Shown: positions 6,049-7,599 of the stretch, in pieces
How positions within the stretch are numbered: the stretch's first letter is position 1
Layout: every line of letters starts with the position of its first letter
Assembly (NCBI GenBank): GCA_951801995.1
Contig: CATOOY010000054.1
Span: 1-7,599, forward strand
DNA length: 7,599 nt
Source of the DNA: an uncultured Erysipelotrichaceae bacterium
GTDB lineage: Bacteria; Bacillota_I; Bacilli_A; RF39; UBA660
Direction: 5' to 3'
The notes under the pieces: generated by a model
What the model was told of the DNA's origin: nothing
The model's input: the letters and a program-made list of their open reading frames with translations, nothing else
Database searches by the model: none
Program-made: the position numbers and the translations under genes

Positions 6049-7223
6049 ATATCATCTATTATATCTATCCCAGGAAGTGTTTTTCCTTCTAAAAGATATA
6101 AGGAAGCCCCTCCTCCTGTAGAAATATGGTCCACTTTATCTTGAAATCCTAAGGAAATTACAGCTGCTGCTGTATCTCCTCCTCCTACGATACGAAGACT
6201 GTTTAGATTACTTATGATTTCACAAAGATTTTTGGTTCCTTCTTGATAAGCTCTATTTTCAAACATACCGACGGGACCATTCCAAATAATTGTCTTACTT
6301 TTTTCTAAATAATCTTTAAAAAGTTCTACTGTATAAGGACCTATATCTAATCCTATTTCTTCTTTTTCTATTTGATGAATGGCTTTATGAACTGACTCGG
6401 CACCTATTTCTTTTGCATTTATGGTATCAATTGGTAAAATAATTTTATTGGGATACTTTTCAAATATGTTTTTACAGAATTCTAATTTTTCTTCGTCCAC
6501 TAGTGATTTTCCAATTTCTATACCGCCAGCTTTTAAAAATGTATAAGCCATTCCTCCTCCTATTAGGATAAAGTCTGCTATAGTTACTAAATTTTCTATT
6601 ACACCTATTTTATCTGTTACTTTAGATCCTCCTAATATTACGGTAAAGGGTCTTTCTGGATTTTCTAGAGCCTTTTTAAAGTTTTTTAACTCTTTTTCTA
6701 TAAGAAAACCAATGCCACTTGGAAGGTGAGAGGCTATTCCTACATTTGATGCATGTGCGCGGTGTGCAGTTCCAAAAGCATCATTAATGAAAATATCTCC
6801 TAAGGATGCCCAGTAAGTACCTAAACTTTCCTCATTTTCACTTTCCTTTTTTCCGTTTAAGTCTTCAAAGCGGGTATTTTCTATTAATAAAACATCTTTA
6901 TTATTCATATTTTTTATGGCATTTTCTAGCGTTTTTCCTCTTGTTTCTGGAATAAAAGTTACTTCTTTTTCTAATAAATCGGAAAGGCGATTTGCAACCA
7001 ATTTTAGACTATTTTTTTCTTTATCTTCTTCTGTTTTTACTCTTCCTAAGTGAGAAAGTAAAATTATTTTTGCATTTTTTTCTATCCCATATTTTATTGT
7101 TTTTAAACTTTCTTTTATGCGGTTATCATCTGTTATTTTTCCATCTTTGATGGGTACATTAAAATCTACTCGTATTAAAACTCTTTTATTTTCTAATTCA
7201 AAATTTTCGATTGTCTTTTTCAT
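6045..7223 (-). CDS. pgk: Phosphoglycerate kinase
   Basis: Phosphoglycerate kinase makes ATP from 1,3-bisphosphoglycerate and ADP in cytosolic glycolysis. With the start chosen here it is 392 residues, close to the usual 394. Motifs in order are RVDFNVP (18-24), SHLGR (57-61), ENTRFE (115-120), NDAFGTAHRAHAS (147-159), GGSKV (198-202) in the nucleotide domain, NGPVGMFE (315-322), GGGDTAAAV (347-355) and STGGGASL (368-375). The glutamate usual after STGGGASL is tyrosine here. An in-frame ATG at 7236-7238 would add five residues, but the strong AAGGAGGG lies inside that extension, 4 nt before the ATG at 7221-7223, so the shorter start is preferred. It is the first gene of a four-gene operon with the flippase-like gene, the glycosyltransferase and tpiA; no gap gene is adjacent in this window. 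Confidence 0.97.
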   Translation of the reverse strand: MKKTIENFELENKRVLIRVDFNVPIKDGKITDDNRIKESLKTIKYGIEKNAKIILLSHLGRVKTEEDKEKNSLKLVANRLSDLLEKEVTFIPETRGKTLENAIKNMNNKDVLLIENTRFEDLNGKKESENEESLGTYWASLGDIFINDAFGTAHRAHASNVGIASHLPSGIGFLIEKELKNFKKALENPERPFTVILGGSKVTDKIGVIENLVTIADFILIGGGMAYTFLKAGGIEIGKSLVDEEKLEFCKNIFEKYPNKIILPIDTINAKEIGAESVHKAIHQIEKEEIGLDIGPYTVELFKDYLEKSKTIIWNGPVGMFENRAYQEGTKNLCEIISNLNSLRIVGGGDTAAAVISLGFQDKVDHISTGGGASLYLLEGKTLPGIDIIDDI

Positions 7224-7238
7224 TTGTCCCTCCTTCAT

Positions 7239-7262
7239 TTATGGTAAATATAATTTTCTCAT
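7239..7262 (-). other. Seven-codon upstream ORF in the pgk leader
   Basis: An ATG at 7260-7262 opens MRKLYLP and stops at 7239-7241, one base before the non-preferred in-frame ATG of pgk and within 16 bases of the true pgk start. An AAGG 7 nt upstream could serve as a weak ribosome site. It could be a leader peptide that influences pgk translation, or chance. Confidence 0.2.
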
Positions 7263-7276
7263 TTCGTACCTTGTTA

Positions 7277-7379
7277 CTACTTCACTGCATAGAGAATATT
7301 TTTTATAGTTTCTTTTTTTTCATATCCACATCCTGTTATAGAGAATGCATGCTAATATTGCGAATACTATTTTATTTAT
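7277..7379 (-). pseudogene. Remnant of a small lipoprotein gene
   Basis: On the minus strand AAAAAGGAG (SD, 7386-7394) is followed 6 nt later by ATA where an ATG would be expected (7377-7379). The frame then reads NKIVFAILACIL, a lysine plus hydrophobic signal-peptide core. After one extra base the +1 frame continues ITGCGYEKKETIKNILYAVK and stops at TAG (7277-7279). Joined, this is a typical Sec/SPII lipoprotein N-terminus with lipobox ITGC. Two lesions (lost start codon, single-base insertion) and the very short mature part argue for a decayed gene. Alternatives are a sequencing error at the frameshift or a coincidence in AT-rich DNA; the precise agreement of SD, hydrophobic core and lipobox makes coincidence less likely. 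Confidence 0.5.
7335..7364 (-). promoter_or_regulatory. Possible promoter for the pgk operon
   Basis: On the minus strand TTCGCA (-35, 7359-7364) and TATAAC (-10, 7335-7340) are separated by 18 bp, matching four and five of six consensus positions. It lies inside the lipoprotein remnant and would give a leader of about 105 nt before pgk. No better candidate is found in 7224-7436. Transcription could also come from upstream, since no terminator separates the partial gene at the right edge. Confidence 0.3.
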
Positions 7380-7436
7380 TTTTTACTCCTTTTTATTTTA
7401 TTTTTGTTATTCCTTTCTACCCACTTTCTTATCATT

Positions 7437-7599
7437 TTAATCAACTTTAGCCATGAAATAACGTGTAAAATCATTAATCACTGAGTTATCAGAATTGTAT
7501 GCTTTAATAATTATTTGTGTAGAACCACTAGTACCATTACTGTAAACAGCCATAGATGTTTCATGCATCTCGCATCCAGCAATATTGGTTTTTTGTGGT
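7437..7599 (-). CDS. C-terminal part of an unrecognised protein (cut by the window edge)
   Basis: An open frame enters from the right edge and stops with TAA at 7437-7439, giving 53 C-terminal residues (ending FTRYFMAKVD). The visible part is rich in Ser, Thr, Asn and Gly with alternating hydrophobic residues (GTSGSTQIIIKAYNSD), the look of a beta-sandwich in an extracellular or phage-type structural protein. It contains a single Cys and no membrane segment. I do not recognise the family. The frame is not AT-homopolymer-like and reads better than any competing frame in this stretch, so it is likely genuine. No clear terminator follows it. Confidence 0.55.
   Translation of the reverse strand, partial: PQKTNIAGCEMHETSMAVYSNGTSGSTQIIIKAYNSDNSVINDFTRYFMAKVD

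Noticed and set aside
7289..7346. Direct repeat ATAGAGAAT at 7289-7297 and 7338-7346
   Set aside because: A 9-mer repeated once in AT-rich DNA is expected by chance often enough, and no third well-placed copy or symmetry supports an operator.
7376..7435. A 19-codon lysine-rich ORF (starts MIRKWVERNN) on the minus strand, just after the stop of the partial gene
   Set aside because: There is no ribosome site before its ATG, its composition simply follows A-rich DNA, and it overlaps the SD of the lipoprotein remnant.
7211..7450. Plus-strand ORFs of about 60-80 codons at the pgk upstream region
   Set aside because: They are low-complexity Phe/Ser/Tyr frames through T-rich DNA, overlapping the pgk start and the lipoprotein remnant in antisense, with no ribosome site.

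Overview
The window is very AT-rich and reads cleanly with the standard code: tryptophans in the conserved genes are TGG, so this is not a UGA-Trp mollicute. A full-length Spo0A places it in the Bacillota (Firmicutes), among endospore formers or relatives that kept the regulator. The A/T-ending codons, compact spacing and glycolipid-type genes would suit a low-GC gut lineage of Bacilli/Erysipelotrichia or clostridial type, but the exact clade is inference. I see no rRNA, tRNA, CRISPR array, insertion sequence or origin.

Layout, left to right. Bases 1-180 hold no convincing gene but contain a good leftward promoter and a run of ten C (G10 in the transcript). The trigger factor gene (tig, minus strand) follows, with a textbook terminator and a textbook promoter. 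A UPF0316/DUF2179-type membrane protein diverges from it on the plus strand, the only complete plus-strand gene. A convergent gap contains a possible 26-codon minus-strand ORF and a terminator that overlaps the spo0A stop codon. Then comes spo0A (minus), whose upstream region carries a near-perfect Spo0A box and a half-matching second copy 10 bp away.

From 3118 to 7223 lies a tightly packed minus-strand operon, in transcription order pgk, a TIGR00374/LPG-synthase-TM-type membrane protein, a GT4 glycosyltransferase (diacylglycerol glucosyltransferase type) and tpiA. Its genes overlap or are separated by only a few bases. Two glycolytic enzymes therefore flank a two-gene membrane-lipid or glycolipid cassette. 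No terminator is visible between tpiA and spo0A, so read-through into spo0A is possible.

Upstream of pgk, 7239-7436 contains the remains of a small lipoprotein gene, with an SD, a signal peptide and a lipobox but no proper start codon and a frameshift. The right edge (7437-7599) is the C-terminal 53 codons of an unrecognised minus-strand gene.

Together the window shows housekeeping genes (protein folding, lower glycolysis) mixed with envelope lipid functions and the master sporulation regulator. The unusual points are the gene order around spo0A, the putative autoregulatory boxes, the small ORF next to spo0A, the G10 leader and the decayed lipoprotein. I found no clear previously undescribed multi-gene system.
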